From contig CP002916.1 in assembly GCA_000350305.1 (NCBI GenBank), positions 1,240,001 to 1,304,000 on the forward strand: a DNA stretch of 64,000 nt. Direction: 5' to 3'. Below are positions 52,628 through 61,838 of the stretch, in pieces. The notes beneath the pieces were generated by a model, which saw only the letters and a list, made by a program, of their open reading frames with translations, was not told where the DNA came from and did not search any database. Position 1 is the stretch's first letter. Each line of letters starts with the position of its first letter. Origin of the DNA: Thermoplasmatales archaeon BRNA1. GTDB taxonomy: Archaea; Thermoplasmatota; Thermoplasmata; Methanomassiliicoccales; Methanomethylophilaceae. The position numbers were made by a program, and so were the translations under genes.

Positions 52628-54292
52628 ATGAAGGGCTCTAAGGCACTGCTGAAGATGCTGGAAGACCGGCACGTCGACACCGTGTTCGGTTATCCGGGCG
52701 CCGTGATTATTCCGATCTATGATTCTTTCATCGATTCCGGGGTAAGGCACGTCCTTGTCAGGCACGAGCAGTGCGCCGCCCACATGGCGGACGGATACGC
52801 GAGGGCCTCCGGCAGGCCGGGGGTCTGTCTCGCCACATCCGGTCCCGGTACCACCAACCTCGTAACCGGTATCGCGACCGCCTATGCGGATTCCGTCCCG
52901 CTCATCGCACTGACCGGACAGGTCGGGACCTCCTTCCTGGGCGCCGAGGCGTTCCAGGAGGTGGACTCCTACTCCCTCATGATGCCGGTCACCAAGCACA
53001 ACTTCAGGGTCCTCGACCCCGAGAGGCTGCCCCACGCCATCGACGAGGCGTGGAAGATCTGCCAGATCGGGAGACCCGGACCCGTCCACATAGACATGCC
53101 CACGGACCAGCTCTCCGCGGACATCCCCGACGAGTATCTGACCAAGGACTACGGCGTCAAGATCCCCCTCGAGGACGTCTCGGGCGTGGAGGAGGCCGCG
53201 AGGATGATCAGGGAAGCCCAGCGCCCCGTCATGCTCGTGGGAGGAGGGGCCATGGGTGCCTCGAAGGAGGTCGTGAGGCTCGCCGAGTACACCAATATGC
53301 CCGTCATCACCACCCTCATGTCCCTCGGTGTCATCCCGAGCACCCACCCGCTGTGCATGGGTCCCCTGGGAATGCACGGGAAACTGGGTGCCCTGGACGC
53401 CTTCCAGCAGGCGGACCTCATCCTCGCCGTAGGGACCAAGTTCTCCGACAGGACATACAACCCCCACACCATGCCGGCCCCCGACTGCAAGGTCATCCAG
53501 ATCGACATCGATGCCACCCAGTTCGGAAAGAGCCAGAGGTGCTCCATCAACCTCAAGACATATGCCAAAAGGGGCACTCATCTCCTTCTCAACGCCTTGA
53601 AGGGGTATCAGAGTACCCACTCCGACTGGGACGGAAGGATAAAGCAGCTCAGGGACAGGTGCAGGTGCGCCTTCGACTACGACTGCGAGCCCATAGTCCC
53701 CCAGAAGGTCATGCATGAGATCAACCGCCTCCTGGAGAGGGAAGATGTCATCGTCACCACCGACGTGGGCCAGAACCAGATGTGGGCCATGCACTGCCTC
53801 GACGTGAAGTATCCGCGGCAGTTCATCACCTCCGGTTCCTTCGGAACCATGGGATTCGGTCTGCCCTCCGCCATGGGCGCGAAGATGGCTAGACCCGATG
53901 CCAAGGTGGTCACCATCGTCGGGGACGGAGGTCTCCAGATGGTCATCCAGGAGCTCGCCACCTCCGTGGCAGAGGATATTCCCGTCACCATCGTCCTCCT
54001 CAACAACGGATGGCTAGGCATGGTCAGACAGTGGCAGAAGCTGTTCTGGGACCGCAGGTTCTCCGGGACCGACCTGAGGCCCGATCCGGACTTCGTCAAG
54101 GTCGCGGAATCCTTCGGCGCGTGGGGAATCAGGGTCGAGAAGCCCTCCGAGATCCGCGAGGCCCTGGAGAGGGGGATCAACTCCGACAGGACCTGCCTCA
54201 TCGATATCCGCATCGACACCGAGGAGGACATCACGCCGATGATCCTCTCGAACCCGGACGTGCCCATCGTCAAGGGAAGATGCCCTTACTGA
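52628..54292 (+). CDS. ilvB: Acetolactate synthase large subunit, paralogue 1
   Basis: ThDP enzyme of valine/isoleucine synthesis. 554 residues: RHEQCAAHMADGYAR near 44 with the catalytic Glu, GPGTTNLVTG near 73, TSGSFGTMGFGLPSA near 403, and the ThDP-Mg motif GDGGLQMVIQEL near 431 followed by NNGW. Same length as the second copy at 55.7 kb and clearly its paralogue. No small regulatory subunit (ilvN) is next to either copy. Confidence 0.92.
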   Translation: MKGSKALLKMLEDRHVDTVFGYPGAVIIPIYDSFIDSGVRHVLVRHEQCAAHMADGYARASGRPGVCLATSGPGTTNLVTGIATAYADSVPLIALTGQVGTSFLGAEAFQEVDSYSLMMPVTKHNFRVLDPERLPHAIDEAWKICQIGRPGPVHIDMPTDQLSADIPDEYLTKDYGVKIPLEDVSGVEEAARMIREAQRPVMLVGGGAMGASKEVVRLAEYTNMPVITTLMSLGVIPSTHPLCMGPLGMHGKLGALDAFQQADLILAVGTKFSDRTYNPHTMPAPDCKVIQIDIDATQFGKSQRCSINLKTYAKRGTHLLLNALKGYQSTHSDWDGRIKQLRDRCRCAFDYDCEPIVPQKVMHEINRLLEREDVIVTTDVGQNQMWAMHCLDVKYPRQFITSGSFGTMGFGLPSAMGAKMARPDAKVVTIVGDGGLQMVIQELATSVAEDIPVTIVLLNNGWLGMVRQWQKLFWDRRFSGTDLRPDPDFVKVAESFGAWGIRVEKPSEIREALERGINSDRTCLIDIRIDTEEDITPMILSNPDVPIVKGRCPY

Positions 54293-54524
54293 GCGGAGTT
54301 AAAAGGGGGACGGGCTGACAGTCTTTTCCCGGGAAAGACGACCTCGGGCTAGGGGAGTTGCCGCGGGGTCCAGAATGCGATACCTCTATCCGCACATCCC
54401 GGAACTTTGGGCGAGCGACAGACGCCTTGTGGATACGGAGTGAACCCACCGACTGCTCCACCCATCCGCCTTCTCATAGGCATCGTCCCAATATGAACAA
54501 AATTACGAACATGTCCAAAAAATG

Positions 54525-55598
54525 TCACGATTCTACATAAAGGAGCGATAATTGTCCCTCCTTTTCGGAACCCGCGACCCTGAGCCCGCACTGGCCGATC
54601 ATCTCTGCGAGAATCTCCGCCACCGGGATGCTCTTCCCGAAGACCTCGCCATCGCGGACGATGTATCTGGCGGTGCACTTGGAGGTCATTATGGACTTCG
54701 AGAACACGAAGTAATCCCTCATCCCCTCGAAGTACCTGCGGACGTACATCGCCCGGTCTCCCTCCATACCGGAGACCGTCGCCTCGAGGGAGGACGGCAT
54801 CCGGAAGGACTGGTCCGGGACGTACTTCCCCATGTAGGCATCGAAGTCCCCCAGCGGATATCCGACGGAGATGCCGTCGGTCCTCTCGAAATCCACGAAA
54901 CCGATCCACTGCATATAGGTGCGGAGGAGTTCCGCATCGGGGTTGGGGGAGATCTCGGGCAGGGAGGAGACGATCAGGTCGTACTTCCTCCTCAGCGTGT
55001 ACGGCATGTCCCTGGAATCACAGAGATGGATCTGGGCCGTCGCCTTAGGATTGACGGAAACGGGTTCGCGGACAGTCTCGACGGAAGCGGAGAATATGTC
55101 CGCGCCGACCCTGTCGTCGAAACCGTCCTCGTCCGAGGCGCGGATCCCTTCGAGGCAGTGACAGAAGGCCATCCTCAGGAGGTTGTTGTTCTCGTCGCCT
55201 TTCTCCCTGTCGATCATCAGGCGGACCCTCCTCAGATAATCGGTCTGCTTCTTCCCGAAAGAATATGTGCCAGATACCTCGGGGAGACGGTACTGCTCGT
55301 TCTCCCAGAACACATCGCCGGCGACCCTCTCCCATGCGTATCCCACGAACTCGGCCGCCTTGGCGCTGAAGCAGTTAGAGCGCACGGAGGCCGCCCACCT
55401 GAGGAAAGGGTTGGACTCCAGCCCGGTGACGTTCCATCCCCTCATGGCACAGGCGTAGGACACGGAACCGGAACCGCAGAAGGGGTCCAGGGCGTAGAAC
55501 GGCTCGGATGCCTCAGACAGGACCTTCTCGACGAGATCCGCCTCATCCTTCGGCGTCGGCATCGGCCAAGAATTCCTTCCCCCTGCTGGTTCGCGCAT
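54525..55598 (-). CDS. DNA methyltransferase-like protein (orphan)
   Basis: 357 residues with an SAM motif ALDPFCGSGSVSYACAMRGW (about 32-51) typical of N6-adenine/N4-cytosine DNA methylases. The usual catalytic motif (D/S)PPY appears altered to SSLPE in DLIVSSLPEISPNP (about 197), so activity or substrate is uncertain (DNA, RNA or none). ATG 55598 lies 25 bp from the TATA box shared with ilvB copy 2, implying a leaderless transcript. No restriction gene is adjacent. Confidence 0.75.
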   Translation of the reverse strand: MREPAGGRNSWPMPTPKDEADLVEKVLSEASEPFYALDPFCGSGSVSYACAMRGWNVTGLESNPFLRWAASVRSNCFSAKAAEFVGYAWERVAGDVFWENEQYRLPEVSGTYSFGKKQTDYLRRVRLMIDREKGDENNNLLRMAFCHCLEGIRASDEDGFDDRVGADIFSASVETVREPVSVNPKATAQIHLCDSRDMPYTLRRKYDLIVSSLPEISPNPDAELLRTYMQWIGFVDFERTDGISVGYPLGDFDAYMGKYVPDQSFRMPSSLEATVSGMEGDRAMYVRRYFEGMRDYFVFSKSIMTSKCTARYIVRDGEVFGKSIPVAEILAEMIGQCGLRVAGSEKEGQLSLLYVES

Positions 55599-55617
55599 AC
55601 CATGGGATGTCCCAACA

Positions 55618-55629
55618 GAATTATAACCG
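55618..55629. promoter_or_regulatory. Shared divergent TATA element
   Basis: GAATTATAACCG reads as a TATA box on both strands: 25 bp to the methyltransferase ATG on the minus strand, about 30 bp to ilvB copy 2 on the plus strand. The 57-bp spacer must serve both promoters. Confidence 0.55.
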
Positions 55630-55655
55630 TTAGCCGATTCGTCGTCGGTGTTCCC

Positions 55656-57320
55656 ATGAAAGGCTCCAGAGCACTGCTCAAGATGTTGGAAGACAAAGGC
55701 GTCGAGACCATGTTCGGTTATCCCGGCGGATCGGTCATCCCAATCTACGACGAGATCAAGGAATCGAGCATCAGACACATCCTCGTCAGACACGAGCAGT
55801 GCGCGGGCCACGCGGCGGACGGTTTCGCCAGGGCCACCGGACAGACCGGGGTCTGCCTTTCGACCTCCGGCCCCGGAGCCACCAACATGGTCACCGGGAT
55901 AGCCACTGCGTACGCCGACTCCGTCCCCATGCTCGCCCTGACCGGACAGGTGGGGACCACCATGCTCGGATCCGACGCCTTCCAGGAGGTGGACGCATAC
56001 TCCCTGATGATGTCCATCACCAAGCACAACTTCAGGGTCACCGACATCAAGAGACTCCCCCACGCCATATCCGAGGCTTGGGAGATCGCCCGCACCGGCA
56101 GGCCGGGACCGGTCCATATCGACCTCCCCGTCGACCAGGTGAACGCGGACATCGACGAGTCTCTCCTGTCCGAGAAGTTCGGCATCAAGATGCCCGTCGA
56201 GGACCTCTCCGCCGTTCCAGACGCCGTCGCGCTCATCAGGAGTGCCCAGAAACCCGTGATCTTCGCCGGCGGAGGGGTGATCTCCGCCAACGCCAGCGAG
56301 GAGCTCGTCCGTCTCGCGGAGATGCTCGGGGCACCCGTCGTCACCCCCCTCATGGGGATCGGTTCCATCCCCAGCGCCCACCCGCTCTGCATGGGTGCGC
56401 TCGGCATGCACGGCAGGATGTGCGCCATGGAGGCCTTCTCCCACGCGGACCTCATCATCGCCGTCGGAACCAAGTTCTCCGACAGGACCTACTCCCCCCA
56501 CACCAAACCCGGGGAGACCTGCAGGGTGGTCCAGATCGACATCGACGCCACACAGCTCGGCAAGTCCGGGAGAGACGGCGTCAACATCAAGGCCGATGCC
56601 AAGAGGGCTCTGAGAGCCATCATCGACGCCATGGGCACCGCGCCCACCCACGAGGACTGGAAGCGCCAGTACACCGAATGGAAGACCAGGTGCACCTGCG
56701 ATTACGATTTCTTCACCTCACCGATCGTCCCCCAGAAGGTCATGAGGGAGCTGAACTCCTTCATCGACAATGACACGATCATCACCACCGACGTCGGCCA
56801 GAACCAGATGTGGGCCATGCACTTCCTGGACATCAAGAGGCCCAGGCAGCTGCTGTCCTCGGGTTCCTTCGGTACGATGGGGTTCGGACTCCCCGCCGCC
56901 ATAGGGGCCAAGGCCGGCAGGCCCGACTGCAAGGTCGCCGCGATCGTGGGCGACGGAGGGCTCCAGATGGTCATCCAGGAACTTGCCACCTCCGTGGCGG
57001 AGAAGCTCCCGGTCGTTGTCGTTCTCCTGAACAACGGATGGCTCGGGATGGTCAAGCAGTGGCAGAAACTGTTCTGGGACCAGAGGTACTCCGAGACAGA
57101 GCTCCTCGACGACCCCGATTTCGGGATGATCGCCAAGGCGTACCACGCCAGGGGAATCACCGTCGACCGTGCCGGAGATGTCCACGATGCCCTCAAGGAG
57201 GCGTTCGACTGCGGAGAGACCTGCATCGTCGACATACGCGTGGATCCCGAGGAGGATGCCCTGCCCATGCTCCCGCCGAACCCCGCACTGAAGGCAATCA
57301 AGGGAAGATGCCAGTTCTAA
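55656..57320 (+). CDS. ilvB: Acetolactate synthase large subunit, paralogue 2
   Basis: 554 residues, with the same motifs as paralogue 1: RHEQCAGHAADGFAR near 44, GPGATNMVTG, SGSFGTMGFGLPAA, GDGGLQMVIQEL and NNGW, all intact. By eye well over half of positions agree with paralogue 1, so both probably are active ThDP enzymes with separate promoters. Alternatives are a second acetolactate synthase tuned to different keto acids or a sulfopyruvate-type decarboxylase, the latter unlikely given the length and the ilvC neighbour. Confidence 0.92.
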   Translation: MKGSRALLKMLEDKGVETMFGYPGGSVIPIYDEIKESSIRHILVRHEQCAGHAADGFARATGQTGVCLSTSGPGATNMVTGIATAYADSVPMLALTGQVGTTMLGSDAFQEVDAYSLMMSITKHNFRVTDIKRLPHAISEAWEIARTGRPGPVHIDLPVDQVNADIDESLLSEKFGIKMPVEDLSAVPDAVALIRSAQKPVIFAGGGVISANASEELVRLAEMLGAPVVTPLMGIGSIPSAHPLCMGALGMHGRMCAMEAFSHADLIIAVGTKFSDRTYSPHTKPGETCRVVQIDIDATQLGKSGRDGVNIKADAKRALRAIIDAMGTAPTHEDWKRQYTEWKTRCTCDYDFFTSPIVPQKVMRELNSFIDNDTIITTDVGQNQMWAMHFLDIKRPRQLLSSGSFGTMGFGLPAAIGAKAGRPDCKVAAIVGDGGLQMVIQELATSVAEKLPVVVVLLNNGWLGMVKQWQKLFWDQRYSETELLDDPDFGMIAKAYHARGITVDRAGDVHDALKEAFDCGETCIVDIRVDPEEDALPMLPPNPALKAIKGRCQF

Positions 57321-57403
57321 TCCGTTGACATCTGCAATTGTGCCAGTATGAAGATGGCACAATAATCCAATCATTAATATCCTACAGCGACGGTACCGAC
57401 AGT

Positions 57404-58468
57404 ATGACCGGCGGCAGATCCTGGATCGGTTCGGATACTGAGGAGACCCTCAGACTCAAGAACGAGCTCATCGGCTCGATGGTCTCGCTCTCCGACGTCG
57501 TCCTGGAGAAGGGGAGCACCGATGCGACCGACGATTTCCTCGTCTACGGCCTCTACTCCTGCGCTGTCGGGGTGGACAACGATCCCAAATCCATCTCATG
57601 GGTGACTTCCACGGTCAGATGGAACCGCGACAGGGTATCCGGCGGGTACACTCCTGAGGAACCCGATATCGGCAGGATCACGGAGTCCGCCCACGCTAGA
57701 GCGGCTATCCGCGGATGCTGCGGGCTGGCTTCTTCAGCCTTCGTCGCAAAGCAGTACTCGCCTCTGGACAGAGGTCTTCTGGATGCCCTCTACGGAACTC
57801 TTTCCATGGTTGCCAAGGACCCTTCGGTCGATGACCTCAGAGCCGCGCTTCGCGAGATCGGACGCCTGAACAGGGAATGTCTGGCACATATCGCAGGGTG
57901 CATTTCCGAGAGGTTCGGTGAAGCGATCGGTGCACTGCGCCGTCCCAAGAAGGAGATGCCCTGTCTCGTCGTGACCGGATTGGACCTCCCAGACCTCGAA
58001 GAGCTCCTGAAACAGGCCTCCGCCGCCGGAATCGGCATATGTCTCAGCGACGGCATGGCGCCCGCGATGGCCATCCCGTTCTTCCTGAACCACCCGAACC
58101 TTGCGGGATACGTGGAATTGGATGGCGGTCCCCTCCCCGCACCCGTCCTCTTCGTCTCGGACAGCGTCCTCCGTCCCGAGGCTTCCGATAAGGATATGAT
58201 ATTCACCACCGGACCCGTCCAGTTCCCGGGCTGCGTCCATATCGGCGGATGCCAGCGGCCGAAGATCTTTACCCCCGCTCTGGAGAAGGCTGCCGAATGC
58301 GGAACCGTCCTCTCCCCTGCCGAGGCCCCAACCTCTGCAGGAGACCTCGTGCTCCCCCTGAGATCCCACGGCGACCGCGCTTTCGCGGACCTCCTGTCCC
58401 GCCTCCGTCCGGACGCACCGGACTCCGACATCGACGGTGCCGTCGGCAGACTCGCGGAGTTCGAGTGA
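57404..58468 (+). CDS. Hybrid-cluster-protein (prismane) relative without cluster ligands
   Basis: 354 residues. The middle follows HCP closely: VVTGLDLPDLEELLKQ near 208 (HCP has VTGHDL), a DGMAPA in place of GEMLPA, FVSDSVLRP in place of the TNC motif, then IFTTGPVQFPGCVHIGG near 263. The His, Glu and Cys that hold the hybrid cluster are thus replaced, and the N-terminal four-Cys cluster domain is missing. So it cannot be a hydroxylamine reductase of the usual kind. TATA-like CATTAATATCC 25 bp before ATG 57404 implies a leaderless start. Lies between ilvB and ilvC. Confidence 0.7.
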   Translation: MTGGRSWIGSDTEETLRLKNELIGSMVSLSDVVLEKGSTDATDDFLVYGLYSCAVGVDNDPKSISWVTSTVRWNRDRVSGGYTPEEPDIGRITESAHARAAIRGCCGLASSAFVAKQYSPLDRGLLDALYGTLSMVAKDPSVDDLRAALREIGRLNRECLAHIAGCISERFGEAIGALRRPKKEMPCLVVTGLDLPDLEELLKQASAAGIGICLSDGMAPAMAIPFFLNHPNLAGYVELDGGPLPAPVLFVSDSVLRPEASDKDMIFTTGPVQFPGCVHIGGCQRPKIFTPALEKAAECGTVLSPAEAPTSAGDLVLPLRSHGDRAFADLLSRLRPDAPDSDIDGAVGRLAEFE

Positions 58469-58502
58469 CCATCCTGTCCGTCGCGTGCGCGCGGGCAACA
58501 TA

Positions 58503-58510
58503 CTTATAAC
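58503..58510 (+). promoter_or_regulatory. TATA box of ilvC
   Basis: CTTATAAC lies 33-40 bp before ATG 58543; GAGG at 58532-58535 is the ribosome site. Confidence 0.6.
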
Positions 58511-58542
58511 GCGGACGGATAAACGAATCCAGAGGCAATATC

Positions 58543-59544
58543 ATGGACACCAAGATTTACCATGATGAGGACGCAACTTTCGACGTTCTCAAAGGCAAGA
58601 AGATCGCAGTTCTCGGATACGGGGCACAGGGACGCGCCCAGGCGCTCTGCCTCCGCGACTCCGGACTCGATGTCATCGTCGGAGTCAGGAAGGACGGGGA
58701 GTCCTGGAACAAGGCGAAGGAAGACGGAGGAATGGAAGTCACCGACATGACGGATGCCGTCAAGAAGGGAGACGTCGTCATGATCCTCCTCCCCGACGAG
58801 ATCCAGCCTGAGATCTACGACAAATACGTCAAGGACAACCTCAAGTCCGGTGCGGCCCTCGACTTCGCCCACGGATTCGCCATCACCTACAAGCTCATCG
58901 TACCCCCCAAGGACGTCGACGTCATCATGATGGCCCCCAAGTCCCCCGGAGACGCGGAGAGGCAGCAGTTCCTCGAGGGATTCGGTGTCCCCGCCCTCAT
59001 CGCCGTCCACCAGGACGCCACCGGCAACGCGAAGAAGATCGCCCTCGCGCTCGCGAAGGGACTCGGAGCCCTCCGCGCGGGAACCTTCGAGGTCGACAAC
59101 TTCGACCTCGAGACCAAATCCGACCTGTTCGGAGAGCAGTCCATCGAGTGCGGAGGACTCTCCAAGCTCATCGAGGAGGGATTCCAGACCCTCGTTGACC
59201 AGGGATTCCCCCCGATCGTCGCATACTTCGAGTGCTGCCACGAGTGCAAGCTCATCATCGACCTCGTCGTGTCCGGCGGAATGCCGTACATGTGGAGGGT
59301 CTGCTCCAACACCGCCAAGTACGGAGGGCTCACCCGCAGGGACCTCATCATCAACGACCAGTCCGTCGAGGGCATGAAGAAGGTCTACCAGATGATCGAC
59401 TCCGGCGAGTTCAAGAAGGAGTGGCGCGCCGAGTACGAGCAGAACCACCTCCAGAAGCTCCACGCCCTGATGGACGCAGAGGACAAGATGCTCCTCGAGA
59501 CCACCGGAAAAGAGGTCAGGGCCCTCTTCCAGAGGAAGAACTGA
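58543..59544 (+). CDS. ilvC: Ketol-acid reductoisomerase (class I)
   Basis: Converts acetolactate to dihydroxyisovalerate with NAD(P)H. 333 residues: GYGAQGRAQALCLRDSG near 26-42 (Rossmann loop), AHGFAI near 107 with the catalytic His, ECCHECKLIIDL near 228 with the metal-binding Glu. It is the short class I form. Own promoter; 23 bp upstream of a cyclophilin-like gene in the same direction. Confidence 0.96.
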   Translation: MDTKIYHDEDATFDVLKGKKIAVLGYGAQGRAQALCLRDSGLDVIVGVRKDGESWNKAKEDGGMEVTDMTDAVKKGDVVMILLPDEIQPEIYDKYVKDNLKSGAALDFAHGFAITYKLIVPPKDVDVIMMAPKSPGDAERQQFLEGFGVPALIAVHQDATGNAKKIALALAKGLGALRAGTFEVDNFDLETKSDLFGEQSIECGGLSKLIEEGFQTLVDQGFPPIVAYFECCHECKLIIDLVVSGGMPYMWRVCSNTAKYGGLTRRDLIINDQSVEGMKKVYQMIDSGEFKKEWRAEYEQNHLQKLHALMDAEDKMLLETTGKEVRALFQRKN

Positions 59545-59567
59545 AACAATCCAAGGGAGGGCCGGAG

Positions 59568-59957
59568 ATGCCTCTACCGTTCAAGATCCGCACGAGGAAC
59601 GGCGAATACGACGCCGAGCTCGACGAGTCCACGGACATGGCCAACGCCGTCTGGCTCTCCCTCCCATTCAGGGCCGACATCAACATGCTCGGCTCTTCGA
59701 TATACTTCGAGATGCCCATCGACCCCAAGATCGAGGATGAGAAGACCAACGTCTTCGAGGTCGGCGACATCTGCTGGTGGCCGGGCGTCAACGCCCTCGT
59801 CATCCTTTTCGGCCCCATGCCCCTCAGCGGGGAGGACGGCAAGCCCGTGACCTCCCACAAGATGATCAGGATCGGCCGCATCATCGGCGACTGCTCCTCC
59901 ATGGAGGATGCCGGCGACAGGCAGAGGATCGACCTGGTCAAGGACGACTACTTCTGA
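59568..59957 (+). CDS. Cyclophilin-like fold protein (DUF369-type)
   Basis: 129 residues of a small beta-barrel family common in archaea: ALSL-type opening replaced by MANAVWLSLPF near 25, SSIYFEMP near 43, VGDICWWPG near 65, LFGPMPLSGEDGKPV near 83. Shares a fold with cyclophilins but lacks their catalytic Arg. Function unknown. Probably co-transcribed with ilvC (GGGAGG before the ATG). Confidence 0.75.
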   Translation: MPLPFKIRTRNGEYDAELDESTDMANAVWLSLPFRADINMLGSSIYFEMPIDPKIEDEKTNVFEVGDICWWPGVNALVILFGPMPLSGEDGKPVTSHKMIRIGRIIGDCSSMEDAGDRQRIDLVKDDYF

Positions 59958-61046
59958 TCACACTATCGTGATCTCGTGCGGGTACGAGGTGAGCCTCTCG
60001 CACCCGTTTTCTGTAATTAGGACGGTGTCCTCTATCCTTATCCCGCCCACTCCGGGGATGTAGATGCCGGGTTCCGCGGAGACGATGTTGCCCGCCTTCA
60101 GAACCTGCGCCGACTTGGGCGAGACGTGGATGGGCTGATGAACATCCATCCCGATTCCGTGTCCGAAGGAGTGGATGAACTTGCCCTTGAACTCCGACCC
60201 GTCGATGACCTTCCTCGCGGCGAGGTCGGCGTCCTTGGCCTTGGCACCGGCGCGGTACTCGTCAATCCCCGCCTGCTGGGCCTGCCTGACCACCTCGTAC
60301 GCCCTCTCCAGCTCCTCCGGGGGCTTGCCGAAGAAGACCGTGCGGGTGAGGTCCGAGCAATAACCTCCCCACTTGCATCCGAAATCGAACAGCGCGGCAT
60401 CCCCCTTCTTCAGCCTGTAATCCGCGGGGGAATAGTGGGGCATGCTGGAGTTGGGACCGAAGGCCGCGATGGTGTCGAAGGCCAGTCCCTTTCCTCCCAG
60501 CTCCTGCATCCTGATCTCCATGCGGGCGGCGACCTCGGTCTCCGAAACTCCCTCGGAAAGATAATCGGGGATCTCGCACGCGACCTCGGAGGTGATGGAA
60601 CACGCCTTCCTGATGGCCTCGATCTCCCTCTCGTCCTTGACGGCGACGGTGTCCGAGATGGCCTTCCTGGCATCTCCGACCACGAACGAGTAGTCCGCGA
60701 GCCTCCTTATGCCCAGGACGGTGGAGTAGGGGACGCAGTCTATGTTGAATCCGACCTTGCTGCACCCCCTGAGATACTTGGAGAAGATGTTCTCGAGGTC
60801 CTCCCTGGTCTTGAAGACCTCGACCTCTCCTTTTCCCGATCTGGCACTTTCCTCTTCGAGGGTGTTCACGACGGCCACCTGGGTGCCGTCCTTCCTTATG
60901 ACCATGTAGCAGTCCTCGAAGACTCCCCCGGAGGGTTCCAGGAGATACCTATAGGTGGAATCGAGGAAGCTCTCGCCGCCGTTGGCGATCACGATGGCGT
61001 CCAAGTCCCCGGCATTCTCCATAAGCCTCTCGGCCCTGCTTTTCAT
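59958..61046 (-). CDS. pepQ: Xaa-Pro aminopeptidase-like M24 metallopeptidase
   Basis: 362 residues: creatinase-like N-domain (1-125) and a pita-bread peptidase domain. The dimetal ligands are visible: Asp in LFDFGCKWGGYCSD (two Asp near 217 and 228), His in HSFGHGIGMDVH near 292, Glu in AEPGIYIPG and Glu in GIRIEDTV. Cleaves N-terminal Xaa-Pro bonds. Converges on the cyclophilin-like gene. Confidence 0.92.
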   Translation of the reverse strand: MKSRAERLMENAGDLDAIVIANGGESFLDSTYRYLLEPSGGVFEDCYMVIRKDGTQVAVVNTLEEESARSGKGEVEVFKTREDLENIFSKYLRGCSKVGFNIDCVPYSTVLGIRRLADYSFVVGDARKAISDTVAVKDEREIEAIRKACSITSEVACEIPDYLSEGVSETEVAARMEIRMQELGGKGLAFDTIAAFGPNSSMPHYSPADYRLKKGDAALFDFGCKWGGYCSDLTRTVFFGKPPEELERAYEVVRQAQQAGIDEYRAGAKAKDADLAARKVIDGSEFKGKFIHSFGHGIGMDVHQPIHVSPKSAQVLKAGNIVSAEPGIYIPGVGGIRIEDTVLITENGCERLTSYPHEITIV

Positions 61047-61149
61047 GCTTCCCGGGATGAGATTTCATTAGTTATTGGTATCCCAATTTTATAACATTTA
61101 TAACATTGTATCAATTATATATTGAAAACGTCTTGTTAATACGATAATC

Positions 61150-61809
61150 ATGAAAAGAACCATCAGAATCACCGGAAATGCCGTCGTGAACGCACCTGCG
61201 AACACGACCGTGGTCAGAGCGGAGATCGAGGGCTTAGAGGAGACCTTCGAGGATGCCGTTGAGAGCCTTACGAAGGCAACCAGACACATCAAGGATTCGA
61301 TCTCGAAACTGGGGATCCAAAGAGACTCGATCAAGACCTCCCAACTGTCGATCAAGGCACATTACAGAAAGGTCAAGAAGGGGGTCGACGAGGATAAGAA
61401 ACCCATCTACGTGGACAAGTTCGACGGCTATGCCTTCTCTCAGAACATCTCGTTCAGATTCCCGAACGACAATGAGAAGCTCACCGCGGCCGTCAAAAGA
61501 ATCTACGACGTCAGAGCATCCGTGAAGGTCTACTTCTCCTTCGTCAACGACGATCCCGAAAGGATGTACAGGGAAGCCCTCGTCAGGGCTACCGAGAAGG
61601 CCAAGACGGAAGCCGAGGCTATAGTCTCCGCGGCCGGCTCTAAGCTGGGCAGACTCGTCGATGTGAAGAAGGGAAGCGACTACTACGATGGTGATTACTG
61701 CCGTAAATCGTACAGCGCACCGATGGTCATGGGCAAGCCCCTGGACATAGATCCCGAGGACGATTCGGCAAGTCAGTCCATAACCCTGACCTGGACCATA
61801 GAAGATTGA
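61150..61809 (+). CDS. SIMPL-domain protein (DUF541)
   Basis: 219 residues: opening RTIRITGNAVVNAPANTTVV with the beta-strand pattern of SIMPL domains, the helix AVESLTKATRHIKDSI, and the typical MYREALVRATEKAKTEAEAI near 142 that follows. Unlike most SIMPL proteins it has no signal peptide, so it is probably cytoplasmic. Function unknown. Confidence 0.8.
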   Translation: MKRTIRITGNAVVNAPANTTVVRAEIEGLEETFEDAVESLTKATRHIKDSISKLGIQRDSIKTSQLSIKAHYRKVKKGVDEDKKPIYVDKFDGYAFSQNISFRFPNDNEKLTAAVKRIYDVRASVKVYFSFVNDDPERMYREALVRATEKAKTEAEAIVSAAGSKLGRLVDVKKGSDYYDGDYCRKSYSAPMVMGKPLDIDPEDDSASQSITLTWTIED

Positions 61810-61811
61810 CG

Positions 61812-61834
61812 GGGCGGGGAAACCCGCCCTAAGA
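61812..61834. terminator. Terminator between the SIMPL gene and nadX
   Basis: GGGCGGG-GAAA-CCCGCCC, a 7-bp stem with a stable tetraloop between converging genes. Confidence 0.65.
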
Positions 61835-61838
61835 AATT

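Noticed and set aside
54320-54338. Near-palindrome GTCTTTTCCCGGGAAAGAC after ilvB copy 1 as terminator
   Set aside because: Plausible but the stem needs a bulge and no T-run follows, so I did not list it as a terminator.
54552-55655. Long in-frame N-terminal extension of ilvB copy 2
   Set aside because: It runs antisense through the methyltransferase gene; the acetolactate synthase homology begins at ATG 55656, which has its own TATA box.
55598-56651. Minus-strand extension of the methyltransferase frame into ilvB copy 2
   Set aside because: The extension is an antisense reading of the synthase; SAM-domain homology starts near ATG 55598, 25 bp from a TATA box.
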